Assembly: GCA_021815655.1 (NCBI GenBank)
Contig: JAKAGJ010000210.1
Coordinates: forward strand, 1 to 5,138
Length of the DNA: 5,138 nt
DNA from: Deltaproteobacteria bacterium
GTDB lineage: Bacteria > Desulfobacterota > Desulfarculia > Desulfarculales > Desulfarculaceae
Direction of reading: 5' to 3'
Positions within the stretch are counted from its first letter, which is position 1. Every line of letters starts with the position of its first letter. Below, piece by piece: positions 4,354 to 5,138 of this stretch. The notes under the pieces are model-generated. The model searched no databases, was not told the DNA's origin, and saw only the letters and a list, made by a program, of their open reading frames with translations. A program made the translations under genes and the position numbers.

Positions 4354-5055
4354 ATGAGCGACGAAGACCTGATTGCGGCCCTGAACCAGGCGGTAAAGCA
4401 GGAGGTCCTGGAGAATTACTGCCGGGAACGGCGCGTCATCGAGGAGGAGGGCAACCTGCTCTTTGAGACCTGCTGCGCCTTCCACGGCGGCCTTAGCGCC
4501 TGGGACAAGGGCAAGATGCTCCTGGCCAGGGCCTTGCTTACCCCCGAGGGCGTGCGCGCCTTCTTCCATTTGGCCGGCCTGGAGCCGTTCCCGGAGGAAT
4601 GCCAGACGCCGGACCTGGTTTTTCTGCCTCCCAAGGCCTGGACCCGCTGCCGGCGCTACCAGAAACTCATAGCTGGCCTGTACACCGACTTGTGGCAGGG
4701 TCGCCAGGCCCTGGAGGATGAGCGCCAAAAAGCCCTGGACCTGCGCCAGGAGGTGAACCAGGACATCCTGGAGTTCGAGCGCAACCACGATTTCCTGTCC
4801 CTGTCGGCCTACCTGCGCGATCTGGACCCCCAGGAATTGCAGCGTCGCAAGATACTGGGCGTGAACTTCTCTCCCGGCGAGACTGCGGCCTCGGCCGAGG
4901 CCCTGTCCTTCCGTCCCTTCTCGGTGGAGCGCCTGGGCCTGGACCAGCATACCGAGCACCTGCGCCCGCCCCAGGAGGTGCTGCCCGCCGCCCACAGTCT
5001 CATCCATGCTATCTGCCGCCAGCACCCCGGCCTGGTGGACGCCCTGTGGGCCTAA
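4354..5055 (+). CDS. Helical protein of unknown function, 233 residues
   Basis: I do not recognise a named family. The protein is soluble, has no signal peptide or membrane segment, and looks almost entirely alpha-helical; residues about 112-146 (LWQGRQALEDERQKALDLRQEVNQ region) could form a short coiled coil. Notable strings are NYCRERRVIEEE (21-32) and ILGVNFSPGE (167-176) followed by SFRPFSVE (185-192). Six cysteines (23, 40, 41, 83, 99, 221) do not form a recognisable metal motif. The composition and third-base GC match the neighbours and the frame is clean, so it is a real gene. The ATG at 4354 is preceded by GGAGGG (4347-4352) with only one base between, unusually close; there is no upstream ATG, GTG or TTG nearby in frame, and the next Met is residue 55. 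It is divergent from nadK, with candidate overlapping promoters between them; a copy of the post-stop repeat follows its TAA. Confidence 0.82.
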   Translation: MSDEDLIAALNQAVKQEVLENYCRERRVIEEEGNLLFETCCAFHGGLSAWDKGKMLLARALLTPEGVRAFFHLAGLEPFPEECQTPDLVFLPPKAWTRCRRYQKLIAGLYTDLWQGRQALEDERQKALDLRQEVNQDILEFERNHDFLSLSAYLRDLDPQELQRRKILGVNFSPGETAASAEALSFRPFSVERLGLDQHTEHLRPPQEVLPAAHSLIHAICRQHPGLVDALWA

Positions 5056-5057
5056 CC

Positions 5058-5092
5058 GCCGGGTGCCCCCGGCGGGGCATGCCGGGTCGGGC
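5058..5092 (+). repeat. Post-stop GC palindrome, copy D
   Basis: The core GGGTGCCCCCGGCGGGGCA occupies 5061-5079, identical to copies A and C, followed by TGCCGGGTCGGGC. It begins two bases after the stop codon of the unknown gene and has the same orientation as that gene. The last 46 bases of the window after it show nothing I can support. Confidence 0.85.
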
Positions 5093-5138
5093 AGGTCATG
5101 GACCAGGCCAGGGCTGTCGGCTCCCATAGGGGCGCTTT

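Noticed and set aside
4150..5127. 325-codon minus-strand frame over the gene at 4354
   Set aside because: Antisense shadow; the plus-strand frame has better composition, clean ends and a repeat directly after its stop.
5128..5138. AGGGGCGCTTT at the window end, an inverted match to 4306-4316
   Set aside because: Eleven bases of match are expected by chance in a window of this size, and the sequence stops at the edge so it cannot be extended.

Overview
The window is a GC-rich (roughly two-thirds G+C) stretch of an ordinary bacterial chromosome. The gene content is a MiaB start, a rhomboid protease, a small secreted protein, an orphan membrane histidine kinase, an NAD kinase and a helical protein of unknown function. 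Together with the protein style, this suggests a Deltaproteobacterium (Desulfobacterota, perhaps near Desulfarculales). That placement is an inference from memory of similar proteins, not a search result. I see no transposase, phage gene, CRISPR array, tRNA or rRNA.

Layout. 1-274 (-): first 91 codons of miaB, running off the left edge. 275-687: a 413-base gap holding the miaB leader, an AT-rich patch and a chain of hairpins that looks like a dispersed palindromic repeat. 688-1353 (+): rhomboid-family intramembrane serine protease. 1377-1805 (-): small exported protein, convergent with the rhomboid gene and separated from it by only 23 bases that include a T7G8 homopolymer junction. 1806-2048: divergent control region with a candidate promoter, a 13-bp palindrome and a possible 12-codon leader ORF. 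2049-3110 (+): sensor histidine kinase. 3111-3320: convergent gap ending in two tandem repeat units. 3321-4175 (-): NAD kinase. 4176-4353: divergent region with overlapping candidate promoters. 4354-5055 (+): conserved-looking protein of unknown function. 5056-5138: a further copy of the repeat, then the edge.

The genes do not form an obvious pathway. They alternate strand and each appears to be its own transcription unit. MiaB (tRNA modification) and NAD kinase (NADP synthesis) are housekeeping. The rhomboid, exported protein and kinase are envelope or signalling functions.

The most distinctive non-coding signal is a short GC-rich palindromic element of about 35 bases with the core GGGTGCCCC(C)GGCGGGGCA. 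It occurs four times, each time at the 3' end of a gene and each time in the same orientation as that gene. One copy supplies the last codons and the stop codon of the histidine kinase. I consider it a candidate 3'-end (termination or mRNA-stability) repeat family. I did not find a convincing new multi-gene system here.
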